Origin: Vanessa cardui
Taxonomy: Eukaryota; Arthropoda; Insecta; Lepidoptera; Nymphalidae
Reading direction: 5' to 3'
Length of the DNA stretch: 64,000 bases
Assembly: GCF_905220365.1 (NCBI RefSeq)
Contig: NC_061131.1
Location: 10,391,318 to 10,455,317 of the forward strand
The translations under genes and the position numbers were made by a program. The notes under the pieces are model-generated. The model was given only the letters and a program-made list of their open reading frames with translations. It did not search any database and had not been told where the DNA came from. How positions within the stretch are numbered: the first letter of the stretch is position 1; each line of letters opens with the position of its first letter. Positions 15,301 through 30,300 of this stretch are shown piece by piece.

Positions 15301-18300
15301 AAGAACAATATCAGAACAATTTCTATTTTTCAATTTATGCCATTGTGTACAAAATGTAATTTTAAAAGACATTATAATATATTTTTATTTTAAATATACA
15401 ATGAACAGCTCGATAATTCTCGCTGGGATTTTGGTAAAAAATAAACAATCCAAAAATTATCAAAGCGGCTTAATTTCTTTTCACGTCTGTAATCCTTTAC
15501 AATTAATTTCAAAGAGAATGGAATAAAAAACCAGCAGTGGTCGACCTTTACACATTTTCCTCTTAGTCATAAAATAAAAGATTTTAGAAGATAACACTAT
15601 TATATGCACTTCTTTAACCAAATTAAAGTTAGGATATACATATTATCTAAATTATCTTATTACGAGTATCCTGAAAGACATACAATAGGCGGCTTATCTC
15701 TGTACCAAACAAAAGATTAAAGGAGATAAATGATTTGTATAAAGTATTAAAAAATTGATCATATTGGAGCACTTTAAAGGAAAAAAAATATAAACTGGTC
15801 TTAACTTGATTACGTGTGAAGGCACTTAAAAAACATTTGAAATCACATACTATGCTTAATAATATTATTTTATAATTTGAAAATGTCTGATCTTCAAAAT
15901 TAATCACGTACTTATACAGCTTCGTACACAGACAGCCTCCGTAGTGAAGCCCTTGCTTATTATTCCAGACATTCCGTGTGATATCATGTAGACGAAATCA
16001 CATTAAACATAAAAACCGAACAACCGTCAGGGTTAATTATATGAATATAAAGTTAATGCCTACATAGAGGGTATATTATATACAAATGTATATATTATCT
16101 ATAACAATATGACAGGAAAATTGAACATCTGATGGTGTGTCGTCTGGTATACGATGTAAGAAGTATTAACTATTCCTTCCACCACTAATGCGCGATCAAC
16201 CTTAGGAACTGAGATGCTATGTCTATCTGTAGTTAACAAAAATTTAGCTACAAAAACAGAAAACGTTAGAAGCGATACATCAAAACTGTAGGTACTTCTG
16301 TTTGGATTTTGTTTTGAACATCTAATGTGTGCCTCGTACCTATCCAGATGGAAAAATATACCATATACCAACAAGTGAGAAGTTAAGTGCCATCATATAT
16401 ACGTACATGTTGTTTAACTCACTACAGCTAAAGCTTTTATTGTATGCTATTACTGTTTATTAATTAACGATATATACAACTCTAGGAATTTTAGTTTAAG
16501 CATGTATTAACTAACTTCTTAAAGTTTAAGTTAATATAATAAAAAAATCAATGAGTGAAATTTGTTTATTGTTTAATGAAGCTCAAAGTTGGATGGACCT
16601 GTCGAGTTTGGGGCTATTTGCTTTGTATTGACAGGTCTAGAGTCGAGATGGCCCAGTGGTTAGAACGCGTGCATCTTTACCGATGATTGCGGGTTCAAAC
16701 CCAGGCAAGCACCGCTTATTCATGTGCTTAATTTGTCTTTATAATTCATCTCATGCTCAGCGGTGAAGGAAAACATCGTGAGGAAACCTGCATGTGACAA
16801 ATTTTACAGAAATTCTGCCACATGTGTATTCTACCAACCCGCATTGGAACAGCGTGGTGGAATATGTTCCAAACCTTCTCCTCAAAGGGAGAGAAGGCCT
16901 TTAGCTCAGCAGTGGGAATTTAGAGGCTGTTGTTGTTGTTGACAGATCTTATAATAGTTCCTTAGGGTTGAGGACCTACAATGTCAATTGAAAGATTAAA
17001 AATTGTTGCCATACAAAACATAAAAATCATATATAGATGATTCACATATGTGTTTGAAGTCTTTTTCCGTTTGTGTATCGGAAAAATATTTTTAAAAAAA
17101 ATATACACATAGATAGAAATTAAAAACTTATTTATTCTCAATTCCCGCCATTTCGACATTATTTAAAAACGTATAGTTTAAAATTTAAAATAAAAAGATA
17201 GAGGAGGTTTTCTGGAACAGACGTTCTACAGTTAACTCTTATGATAAAATGAATTCGTGGCAAAAAAAAATTCAACCACATTCATAATTTTAAAAACCTT
17301 TTAACGTGTATTTAACTAATTTTGACCACTCAATTCCCTCACCACTAAAGATTTGTATTCAAATCTTTTATATTCTTAATACTTGCCAACAACAATTTAG
17401 CGTTACCATCCTACAAAGATGTCGAGTCACAGACGTATTTATTGTTTCTAATTATTTTTCACTCTATCATATCATTCATTGTATAATAATAAAAAAATAA
17501 TCTTCCATCAAATAATTTAATTTATAGTAATCGTATGTTACAAAAAATAGCCTACATTCCTTTCTATGAGCAACGATCAGCCTTTTCACGCTTCTTGTTT
17601 TAACCCTTCGCTCGGGTGGAGCAAAAAAAAACAATTTAAAATTCTTTCAAGTGGACGAGTCGAAACACTCGAAATTAATAGACTAATATGAATCGTAGTA
17701 CTAGTTTGTTTTCTTTTATTGAAATTGTATAAAAAAAAAAAACAATAAAAACGTCAAAATAGAAAAGCAAAATGCCTCAATATGTAATATGCCGCAATAT
17801 TTTTTATTACATAATACGTTTTATCAAGAATGCATATGTATATATCTATATGTACTGATGATAATGTTTATATCATTCCAATTTATCATTAATATTTGCG
17901 ACACGCGCCATACGCTGTGAGCTTCAACTTTCAGAGCTTAACCAATGGTCGACAGTTTGAATTCAAAAACAGACCGGTACGTTCAAAACAATGAACCCGT
18001 TTCTTGCATCCCTGTCTAACTTACGAGACTATCTCTTACGGTTGTAAAATTACTTTCTATATATTATTAAAAAACTACTCTATTCCCTTGATATAAGATG
18101 AAGTTTTACATGCCCGCATCCCATATTTCAGTTCGTAGTAAGTCGTAGTAAAACTAAACCTGTTTTGTGTTTATAAGTACAACTTACCTTTTTCCTAAAA
18201 TCGTATACCGTTAACGAAGTGGGCAAACAGATTTAGAATACACATAGACGTGTGTACGCACTACGTACGTACGCTTATTAAAAATACAACCTTATTGTTT

Positions 18301-21300
18301 TATATATCAGTACCGATCAGTGTATGATTGGTATAGTCAAATTCAACATTTAAATAGATAAGAGTCTAAATCGTATCCACTAAGCAAATCAATGAAAGAA
18401 ATCTTGTAGCGCCTGGAAAATAATTGGAGCAATTTTTTACATTTTGTCAAGTTGCTTTAAAAACAAGATAATTGCACAAATTTCCTTTTTGAGTTGTAAT
18501 CATTCACAACATTTTTCTTTTCAATTACATTATATTTTATGTTATTTGTGAAATTATTATTATTGTGAAATGTTTATCGTCTATGATATAATTCTTCGTG
18601 TAATATTTTCGGTGGAAACATATCACTAAGGAAATTAAATAAAAATAACAGTCTTTAATTGTTCTACTACTCAGCTAGCTTTTTCGTTTGAGATGACCAG
18701 ATTTAAGGCTGCTCGCCGCACGCTGTTCGCTCCACCACGATTCTCAAATGCGACAATGTTAGTTTCCGCCGTAAGTTTCCCATCACGGCAATACAAGATA
18801 AAATATTTTATTTACAATAGTAGCTTGTGTAGTTAATTGAGTAAAACGTGATGACTGACTCTACGAGTATTTATGTATGTATTTCATTAATAATAATATA
18901 TTTCAATCGAAGCAGTATAATCAAATTATATTGAGTTGGTAGCATACAACGATTTTCGGAAACGCTTTGATTATGTAACAATTTTGCGAAATAGCGATTC
19001 GTTTTATAAATCCGGTGTCAATAAAAGCATCCTATTACGAGACTCATTATGTTCAAACATGACACCTTCGCGTTGAATTTTCCAATAAACATTCACACCG
19101 ACACAACAGCCATTGTTCTTAGTTTAATAACGACTTCCGAGATTGATAAACTTTCGAGTTTTTGATATGACACACGGCACGGTGCAGTGTAACAACACAC
19201 TTGATTCCCACGACTTAGCTACAAAACTTATAACAGTGCAAACACTTCAAATGCCATTCAATTTATATAAAGTTTGTATGAGTTAACTTATGACATAGAA
19301 TCAAATATAATATTAGCAGACTGGGGTCTGGGTGTTGGACCACGCGTTTCCTGCGTCTTTAGTTTATAAGCTGAATTGTATTGTATTTTAATATTCAGCA
19401 AATAATCTTATCTAAAACTTGCTGAATATAAGGGTAAAAATTCCGTGTTTAAATATTCAACAGTATTTGTATGATGCGTTCGACAACACAGCAATCTTGA
19501 TTTCATATAGAAAAAGAAAAAGATTTTCACACAAATGTTCGTGGTGCAACTTATGTTTTTTTTAATCTGTGTACCTACAAAGACCGAGAAGTTATTTGTC
19601 TATAATATAGATTATAAAAGATTATTGTTAAAAATATAGCAGAAAATCTACTATTATATTAAACAAGTAATACCTGCTTATTTCGTCTGTTGTACGAAGC
19701 ATTCTATGAACAAGATAATTATATAAAAAACTAGATCATGACAGATAAATTATTGTTCCAGCTTTGATTTTAATTATCAAGTCAGACAAGAGACTTTCAC
19801 CACAGATTAAGCGACCGATTAGGAAATAAAAATATTTGTCTTTTTTAAACGTTGCAAAACAGTCGTGCTCACACGCAATTTGTTATGAAATCTTTATTAC
19901 ATCTAGAATATACAACGTATTTTTTAAATAAAGATTTGGCGATAGAATTTAACACGCTACCTCGTAAGAACATTAAGAAGAATCACATGGTATATTACTA
20001 TGAACATAACTTTTTAAATTATTGTGCAAGTATTCACATAATATTACTTAAGCTTTAATTCTGATTATTATGAAGAATAAAATTCTTGACATCGCAAAGA
20101 AAATCAAGTTATTAGATCAAATAAGTGGCTTCATATTCCACTTGAATCTTTTAATTTAGCAATATCGTAAATTTTAACTCAAATTTCAGCCATTTTTTAT
20201 AGTTTATTACGGATTATTATTATAGTGATTTATAATTTTATTTTTACATATTTTCCTCGCAAATTTACATCTCTACATACATGCAGTTACTATAAGTCTG
20301 AATGTTGCAATTTTACGGCCAAATCACCATATTGAATTTAACAAAATTTGGTTTGAAGCAAGCTTGAACTCCGAGGAAAGACGTAGACTACTTTTATATG
20401 CCTAACACCTGACGATCAGACGCGTAAACATGAGCAAATCCGCGGCAAGAAATATTGTATAAAAATCAAAACGTTATTATGCAACATTCATTTATATAAA
20501 TAATTAACAAACGTGTAATTAAAAAAACTAATTAAAATAAAAATAAAATTTATAGTTACTTTGTTTTTTTAATAAAAAATCCTCTGAAGCAAATACGACA
20601 CCGAAACAAAATCACATAAAAATAAACTAAGAGCAGTAATTTGAACATGTAGCTCGAAATACTTTACGTTTATCTGAGAAATAACATAAGTTAAATTGCG
20701 GTTTAATAATTTATAATGCATTTGTATTATGTAATATTACTTGTTGTTCCTTGAAGCGCGACCGACCTATATTTCTCACGGCGATCGTAGCGAGTTGCGC
20801 GGGCGCATGCGTCGTGGGAGAAATCCCTATAACTTCCAGGTTATCAAATTATCGACAGATATTCAAGCGTAAAATTTATTAATTATTATACCATATAAAT
20901 TTATAATAAATTTTAAATTTTAATAAACTCTTATAATAAATTATACCGTTTTTACATTTATTTTGTAAAAAAATTACAAAGAAATATAATAAAAGAAATT
21001 CAGACAATGTCACATTAATATTTTAATAATTTATAAAAAGTTGAAAAATATTTTGTAACCACAATAACAGATTCAAATGAAAGCGGGAAGCAAGAGCCGA
21101 TCGCGGTCCCACAGTACCTCAGTACCATAAATCGATAGTGCAACTCATACCTCTCCTTATAAACTCGAAAGTTAAAAAAATAATTAAATTCACTATATCG
21201 AGCGTGTAACTTTGTATTGTTAGACAACTTGAGACTACTGTTGGTTTTAAAAACAACGCACTTACTATCTTTAGTAAATTTTATTTATAAAATTGCAAAC

Positions 21301-24300
21301 TTAAGATAAAACAATCAAATTGTTTGTATATTTTACCTGTAGACTAAATGTGGGAAACCATATAGACAACCGTCATTCCTAATTCGATAATGATGAAAAT
21401 TAAAAAACGAATAAATTCCACAGTATCCACGAGTTTTCACCCGCAGTTTGTGTAATTGTTATGTTATTATTAAAAGTAGGTATGCTATTCAAACTATAAT
21501 CTGTCTCGTTTTTTTGTCTCGTTCTAGCATGATAGATGAACAATCATCCATCCATCCAAACTTTCGCATTATAATTAGTAAGATAAATTTTGAACGATAT
21601 ACATTGCGTGCAATAGCCGAATTAACGTCGGGAATAATGAAATCGGACCAAACGTAAATTTTCTTTAATATTAAAAACTATTGTCTAAAGACCCTCGACC
21701 CTATGTCCGTGGCCAGCCACCTGTTGTAATTAGAACATTATCCCAGGTGAGACGTTTTGCTTCGCTGACTTTCCCACATTCGTCTTTAAGACAGACTGTG
21801 TTATATTATGTTATTATAAAATCTTTCGTTACGGTAAATTTATTTTTAATCCATTGATACGTCAACGCGTTGCCCTGGAGTATTTTAACAACTTCGCCCT
21901 TCATTAATCAAGATATAACGCAATAGGTTGTATGTAATTAAAAATTATTACAATTTGTGGTTGTATGATATTTTTTCTCTACTGTTTAAACGGTGATGTA
22001 TGTACATGTTTTTAATCTTGTCAAGCTTTAAATTCTGTTGTGTTTTGTTAATAAAAAAAGTACTTGCAGCAGGATTTGTCTAAATATTAACGTTACGCTT
22101 TGATTCGTTATGGGTACTAGCCTTAGATTTATTATTTTGTCTGAAAAAAAAAACAGTGCGTTGAAACATAAATGAAAACAATTACTACAAACGATACATA
22201 GTATAACTTGAAAGCTTCAAATTTATAACAATTCAAATTGGTTCTTGTAAATAAAAGCCAATTCCAGCAACCACAATAACTCGCTGTGGTATGGAACACG
22301 AGAATAGTCTTTATTTCGTAGATGTAAGGTATAAATACGGATGTAGCTGCTTATTCTTGTAGTTTTTTTCGAACAATAGGGGTTTTTTCCGAGATTAGTC
22401 ACAGAGTCAAGAATGACTCATCAAGTCGTAGGTTGTGAGGTCACGGTAAGCGAACTTATATACATAAAAAATAACAGAAATAGAGCAATTATGTTATAAA
22501 ATTAAAACCGCCGATTTTTTATTGACATAATAACTATTGTCTAATATAAATAATTTCTAAACTAACATGTATTTAAATTTAAATATAACATAAGATAAAA
22601 CAGCAATAAAAGCTAAAACATTCCGAATTAATCTGTGACTATTCCCTATTAATGTTAATTACTTAATAATATTTATCTCTGTAACTTTAAAATTAATTTA
22701 CATAAACTTGACAAAAAATTAAATAAAAACTACTAGTTAATTTGCTTTTGTTCCATTACGTGATTTCGTCTAATTCAAATTAGTATTATATAGAATGGGG
22801 TATTCTATCGACCGACAAAATGATAAAAAATAGATCCGTCGAACCATAGTGTCGTACGCCACAGACTATTGATAGACGTGTGTCCAATGAGGCAGCAGAG
22901 CGCGTAATATGTTCCTAATGGGTCAAAGAATCACGAACCATAGTAAACTTAGAAAAGAAAAGACATTTTAGATCCGTCATAATAATACATTTAGTATATA
23001 ACAAAACTAAAAAACGTTTCTGAATGTGTTGTAGACATTTTTCCAAAAATAATTAAATAATTTAAGCATGTTTAACTATTTTGCAATTTAAGTAAAGCCG
23101 TCAAAATATTCGCACTTCATAATAGTACTACTAACAAACTAAACTAATAAATAACATTTTCGGATTCAACTACTTTTTTTTAAGCTTACTTTGCATTTCT
23201 TTCTATTCTTTTTACATGTTTTTCGTATTTAAATATGAAGCGAAAAATGAATTTCTCTAAAATTATATTCCATGTTCTATTATTATTTCATATCTTCATC
23301 TATATTCTCACGTTTTCACGAGAGTTTTACAATACTACACAGCTCTATATTTACACATGACACACTAAAATTTCCCATAACTCATTCATAAGACGCTCGA
23401 AGCGATGAATTTACCTATACTTGCTCTGGCTTATTGCTTGCTAGCTACAAATTTTCATAAAGAGGTTTAATTTATAAAAAAAAAAAACTATTAATATCCC
23501 ACTGGCTGCTTTCCTATTGAGACGAAGGATTGGAGTTTATTAAAAATAATTAGGTTATCATTTCGACATTTATGTATGTAAAATTGTTAGAACTGAATTA
23601 TTATATATGAGTATAATGATCCATTTAGGCTTCTAAGCATGTGTAATCCACGAATTTCTCGAAAACTGAAAGTTGTATTGAGTTGATTACTCTAAGTTAC
23701 ACACACTTAAACTTAAGGAACAGTGTAAGTTTCTTAAAAATCGATCTAGTAGTTTCATAGATATATTTTTTAACGTTAGTTCACTAGCTGTTTCTAATTT
23801 TGAAGTTGCTTTACTTTTTTATAAATTATTTATTTTGCCACGTGTTATCCAATGCGCTTTGGATGACACATGTAGCTCATTTTCATTCGTCAAATGAAAG
23901 TTTAATGTCATTTTTTTTATCGCAGAGTCCGAGATTTATTACAAAGAGGTGATAATTGATCTGCATATTTAGTAACGTCTGCTAGACTTTGAACCTTTTT
24001 TTTTATTAAAATGATACATTATTTTACGTGTTAACTTTGGTGTTTCTTACATTACATATTAATTCGTAAAAATCATATAGTCTAAAAGTCTTTTAAACGT
24101 ATGGCATATTTTAAGTGCAAGAAATACACTTAGTATACAATTAATTTAAGATTATCTGTTCTTATTTCATATAGAAAAAGTTGTAGGAAGTGGAATATTA
24201 CACAGGTAAGATTTGACAACTTATTTCCGTAGTTATAGGTGGTCTTAAATTATATAATGACACAAATTACATTGATATTATCTTACCCACTTCTCAAGCA

Positions 24301-27300
24301 TAATGTAGATATAGTAATAATTGTTCAAATGCAATAAGTAGAACAAAGCTTAGTAATGCGACAGCGAATTTGTGACTTTATTTATTTTCTCATAAATTAA
24401 ATAAGAACAAGAAGAACTCGATGCAGTCTTTCCATCGTAAAGAGTTTTAAGATCTCATAGAAGCCAAGTCCTACTCAAATTATTTTGTAGTTATAAATCA
24501 ACATTTAGTAATTGTATCAATAGTTTTCTTTATATTGTAATTATAGTGACTTGGCAATGAGCACAATTTCAAAGCTGCTTCTGTAAATTATTTTTTAATG
24601 TTTTTATATTTTTTCCTTTATATGTGGCTAATGACCTATTTAAGTACCTTAGAGTTTTGATGCTCGGTCAGTAAGTCAGTGAGGGACAAAATGGTGTAAC
24701 TTTGATCGACCGTAACTCTAAGAACGTAAGAAAATACCTGGGTACAGTTGCACAAATCCCTGACAACTAATACCTACACAAAGCTTTATTACGACGTAAC
24801 AAATATAGTCTAAAAAGATTACCTTCGATTTAAAAAAAATGTTTCCATAAATTGCTTTAATTAAGATTTTTTGTTTTAATTTTTACTTTTAGTATAAATT
24901 GATCAACTTCAATGGCTTTTTTACGAACAGATGTTTTTGTAATAAAAAACGATTAAGGGGTTGTAAATTCTAAATAAATGTATTCGGCTGGGAGTTAAAC
25001 CCAATGTAACAACCCGTGTAAACAACACTTGCTTATTAAATTAAACATTTCCTTTACTATCAATAGTTACGTGTTAGTTATTGTAATGGGAAAAACGTAC
25101 AAACATACCGTTATCGCGATAAACGTTTACGTCTTGGGGCAAGTTGAAAAAATAAACTTAACAGTTTAAATAAACCAGAAATAAGCTCTAAGTATATAAT
25201 TATATATATATATATATATATATATAATTATATATATACGTATATTTGAAAAAAAAAATTAGTAAATATGATTTTTATTACACAGTGCTTTGAAATAAAA
25301 TGACTAAAATAATATCACTATTATTATACATCTTGTTTAATTGACTCTACTGGTAACAGAATGTATTATATAAACTAAAACTGTTATTACCATTCTTCAG
25401 ACCACTCAATGCAATTTGTTTTGTTATTATTTGCATTTTTTATGCATATATATGTAAACTTAATTACATATGTGTAATATATTCATATACGTATTTAATG
25501 TAAATAATAATTCTGTAATGCAAATTTGTATAAAATATTCTGATGGTGCTGACATTTAACACGTACATACATATATATATGTATTACTTATGTATAAGAT
25601 ATATTTAAGCCGCGTATACCGCAATGATCACTAATTATAGCATGCACGCATTACACAGGTGAATTAAAGAAGGGCGTGTTGGTTTCCCACGCAGTTCCTT
25701 CCGGAGCCGGCGACCCGTGACGGTAGCGTCTTGGCGCCCACCTCGTGTTCTGCGAGACCGGCTACATTAGACGCGAACCGAACTCGTAAAACAATGACAA
25801 TTGTTTCATTGAAGTTTCATTTGTAGTATTAGTATTCTTCATACTAAAAAGTGATTATAAATAATTTTCATATTTGTATATTTTATTTGCCATATTCAAA
25901 AAATACGGTGTCTAATATTTATGTTCGATATAAAAAATAAAAATATATTCAGTTAATCATTCAACCAAACGTCGTTAACCTATCGCCACTGTAAAGTAAA
26001 TTTTCCGAAAAATAGCGATGTCATTAATTATTGTTTTACAATGATTATTAAACTTTTGTAATTAAAAGTATGTAAGTTTTAATAACTATAATATAACCTG
26101 AATTAAAACTATTAATTATGTCATTGTCTTCAGTTGGATTATATTTTATTATCTACATAGTTTTGGATAACGAATGCAGGAGTATTTATAATTTTACTAA
26201 AAGTTTTAAACTCGAACACGGCTATATAAACATTGATTCATTCAATTTATATAGTCAGAATATATCATATGTATAGACTCATCTATTTCTTGTACAATGT
26301 CCATGCCTGAATTAAAAGACGATGTACTTTTATATAAAAAGCCTTTTAATGCAATAAACTGAGAAAATTGCAATTTCCTGCAATTACCCTGTGATATTGT
26401 CATTGTAATGGTTCCCATTATTTTGAATAATATTCCTACAGCGTATGCAAACTAGTCCCGTAAAGGAATCGAGGTGTCTTTATACTTACGTAAATGGGTA
26501 AATAATCATTGGTTGGTAATGTTGGGGAAAAAACTTACGGGACGTAATAATTCTTTGAAACTCATAAACGTTTTTACAAGCTTCTGCGTACCTTTAAATA
26601 ATAGTAAGCGTATGTCTAATGTCAAACCAGTTCTACGCAACTGATTTAGCAGACATTATACAAACATTTTTAATGGTGTAATAATGCATAATCCGCTGAA
26701 TTAATTCGTTTCATTTTATAATAAAATCTTTAAAAATCAATCTAAGTTGACTATAATCTAAGTATAAATTTTCAGGAGCATAATTTGCCAAATCAAATGA
26801 AAGGGCTTGTTTTAAGAAAAAAATCATCTAAATCGATCCAACCGTCTAAGAAGTATAGAAGATCTAGTTATTTTGAAAATAACCATAATGCTTAATAAAA
26901 ATGAGTACAGTCCCAGACTGTAGTCAGATCTGTAGTCGGATACTTGTGTGACTAGATAGAACATACATTTTAAATTATATGCAGATCGAGTCCAATTTTG
27001 TGTAATAACGTGTCGCCTTATTCTTCGTCTTTTTTTAATTTAATCTTTTAAATACTGGGCAATTTAATTTTTTGCAAACCGTCCATTACAGCACTATTAC
27101 GTATTGTTGTGATCTAGTTTCAAGTATTAATGAGTAAGTTTAACTACAGGCGCAAGGGAAATAAAATCTTAGTTCTCAAGATTTTCCGACCAACATGTAC
27201 GGACAATGATGACCACTAACCAGATGGTCTATTTGCCATTTGCTTCCGTCTATCAATGTCTTGCAATTAAAATAACGCAAAATATTATTTGTAATTATTT

Positions 27301-30300
27301 TCTCTCATTCGACGAGTAATATAGTGCAATTACATGCAGCTGAAACTGTAAGGAACAGCTGGATTTTACCTACAATGGCTAAAGTAAAAAAAACTATACT
27401 AAAGGCCCGCTAAGTCCGATAATCCTGTGGCATAAATATTTATAACAGTAGGGCCGGCGCAAAACATCTATCTGTCACGGAAATGGTTTAAGCGTCGGGC
27501 ACACGTTGGTATTTCATGCATGTGCCTGCGCAAAAAGTATCCATTCGTTGTTCATTACATTTTTTTTTATTATTGCAAGGTTATTTTATGTAAACTTACA
27601 ATCAGAAACTTTACCCCGTAGAGAATTTTGGCATTCTAATCTTCGTCTATATATACACATAATTAAATTCAGGAGCGAGGAGATTCATTTTTCAACACCA
27701 TTTTTTTCTTATAAGCGTTTTTGAATCAACTGTAAAACCATTGTCCATAGTGTTGTTCCAACTTAAATATCATATCATACTAGGCCGGACCGTACCCCAA
27801 TAACACATTTATTGTGACATTCAAGTGACATTTATTCGTTGGACTTTGCTTATGTTGGAACATATAATTTGATTGACAATATACAAGAAAAGAAGGCAAC
27901 AAATAAAAGAGTCTAGAGAACCTACTACGTTAAAACTGGTTTGAATAAAATACAGTAGGCTCGTAAAAACGCTACATTAGTTATGGCTGGAAATGACATT
28001 TTACATATTTAATTACAATATTACATAAACTATTTTGAAAGTTAGACATTGCAGACAAATGCAGGTGATCATAATTAAAAATTATTTTATTTAGCCATAT
28101 AATATGTTTTCTAATATGGCAATAAATAAAACTTATAATTTTTTTCGTTGAAGTTTTGTTTAGAGAGTGAGTCTGGCGGAAGATAAATATGCACAGTGCC
28201 TCACTGTTAGGGCACACTGGATGACTTTAATAAAGAAAACAATCGAATATTGATTGATAATATAATTAATAAACATCGTGTAAAAATATAGGTCAAAATC
28301 AAAACCGAAAAATATGTTTTTACATTTAATAAAGTCTCTCTTGTAAAGAGCATCATTATAACAATTTCACAACGAATACAAATGGTATAACGATCTATTC
28401 CAGTGAAGAACTCTTTTTTTTTCTTAATTAGGTAGGGAGGCTTCGACTCCTTCTTTTGTAAATTGACTGTGACATTTACATTTTTGTCTTCCTACTTAAA
28501 ATACCGGTTGGGAGCTTGTAAGAAGCTTCGGTGGTCTCAAGTTTTTTTACTCATAATGAGATCGTAATACAAATGTATTTTAAAACCACAACTCTCAAAC
28601 AAGATTAGGCTATTAATTTATTTTAAATATTTAATACATTGTATGCGAAACATAATAAATACTAATTGTAACTTCTAAGTATACTGAACTAATTATAAAT
28701 TGAAATATACACTTTGCAAATGCAGAATTGTCTACAAGTATTATAAAGAAGCTGAATAAATTTATGTAAAATCTATTATTTGTATGCAAAGAATACATAT
28801 TTGAAATTTCTTTGTATTGCAAACATGCTACGTTGCTACAAGAATTTATTTATTATTTTATCTCTGTGACTGTTGCTTTTCACAACGTATTTATATTTCT
28901 TATTGAATTATTATAAGTAGGTATTAAAGTATTTTTAATTAAAAATATACTATTAATTACACAAACTAATTTGTTTTGTTTTACTGTGCTTGTGTGACAC
29001 GAGTGACAATTTAAAAATTGTTTCTTAGAAAGTACTTACATGTATTTATTAATAGTGTCATTAAAATCAACACGAACACCCTCATATAATACAGAGTAGG
29101 TAATATTACCCAAATTAAACAACTATGATGTATAAATATTAATAATTCTGAAGTATTTGTTTAAAATAAGCACGTATTTTTATTACGCCTGTCCTACGAT
29201 AGCTTCGCTTAATATTCTTTCCAATAAAGTATCTATGTCACGTCGAATCTTCAACCAGTTTTTAGTGAACGTTGGATACAACTGACGTGACCCATAAATG
29301 TCAAAATTATGTATATTTATGTATATGTAAAACATTTTATATATATGTATAAATAGCCCATCCTCTGATTGGCTATTTATTTATATTAAAATATTAACAT
29401 AAAATATAATTTTATCCTAGAATTTAATGTTATTGTTCGGAAAGAACAATTTGAATTAGTTTTTTTTTTTTTTATATTTTAGTTTTAGAAGGATCTATTT
29501 TAGTAGAAATATTTATTTTATTTAAATTGATATATAAACTTTTTGCAATATTTAGCGAGCGACACTTAATAAACTAAAAACAGCTCAACGGCTTTTATAT
29601 ACTGTCGTCGTAAATGATGCCAGCTACCTACGCAAATAATATTGGAATTGATCAAGTCAATTAATTATATAAATATATTTAATAGAAATGATATATTGTC
29701 TACCACTTTTTGCGACCAAAAGTTATTTGAGTCTCCTTTCTTCAGGTGAGTTGGATGATGAATCTTCATGAATAATAATGAAGACTAGATATCAATCGCA
29801 CCTTTAAATGTCTACCTGTATACTCTTTTATTACAAGCAGCCTTAAACTGTTTAATTATTATAGAGACATTTAGAACAACGATTATCAATACGTGAGATA
29901 TAATATAGAAAACTTGTTGCCATAGTTGGTGAAGGCGCCTATATAAACAGAGGATTCGAACGTGAGTGAAATAGTTGGTGAGTAGTGAAATAACTTATGT
30001 AAACACACGTGCACCTGCTCAAAGAGAATTGTTTAGAAACGCCGAGCACGATTACTAGGGACTTACATTTCAGAAGCCACATATTCCCTTTTCACTCTTA
30101 TATGATAAAGACATTAAAAATCATGGAATACTATCGTAGGTAGTAGCTTCGGACTTAGTATGTTATAAAACAGGCGTTTACAAAGTAACGAGGGCACGTA
30201 GTCATAACAAATGTTTACAGAGGAACAGTGACCGTACTAGTTATCCGAATTACACATCGAAATAGCCTGGTTTACAAACTTTCTTTTGATACTATGTACT

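Noticed and set aside
16646..16715. tRNA-like sequence with boxes A and B
   Set aside because: It is the head of a SINE present elsewhere in the window, so not a tRNA gene.
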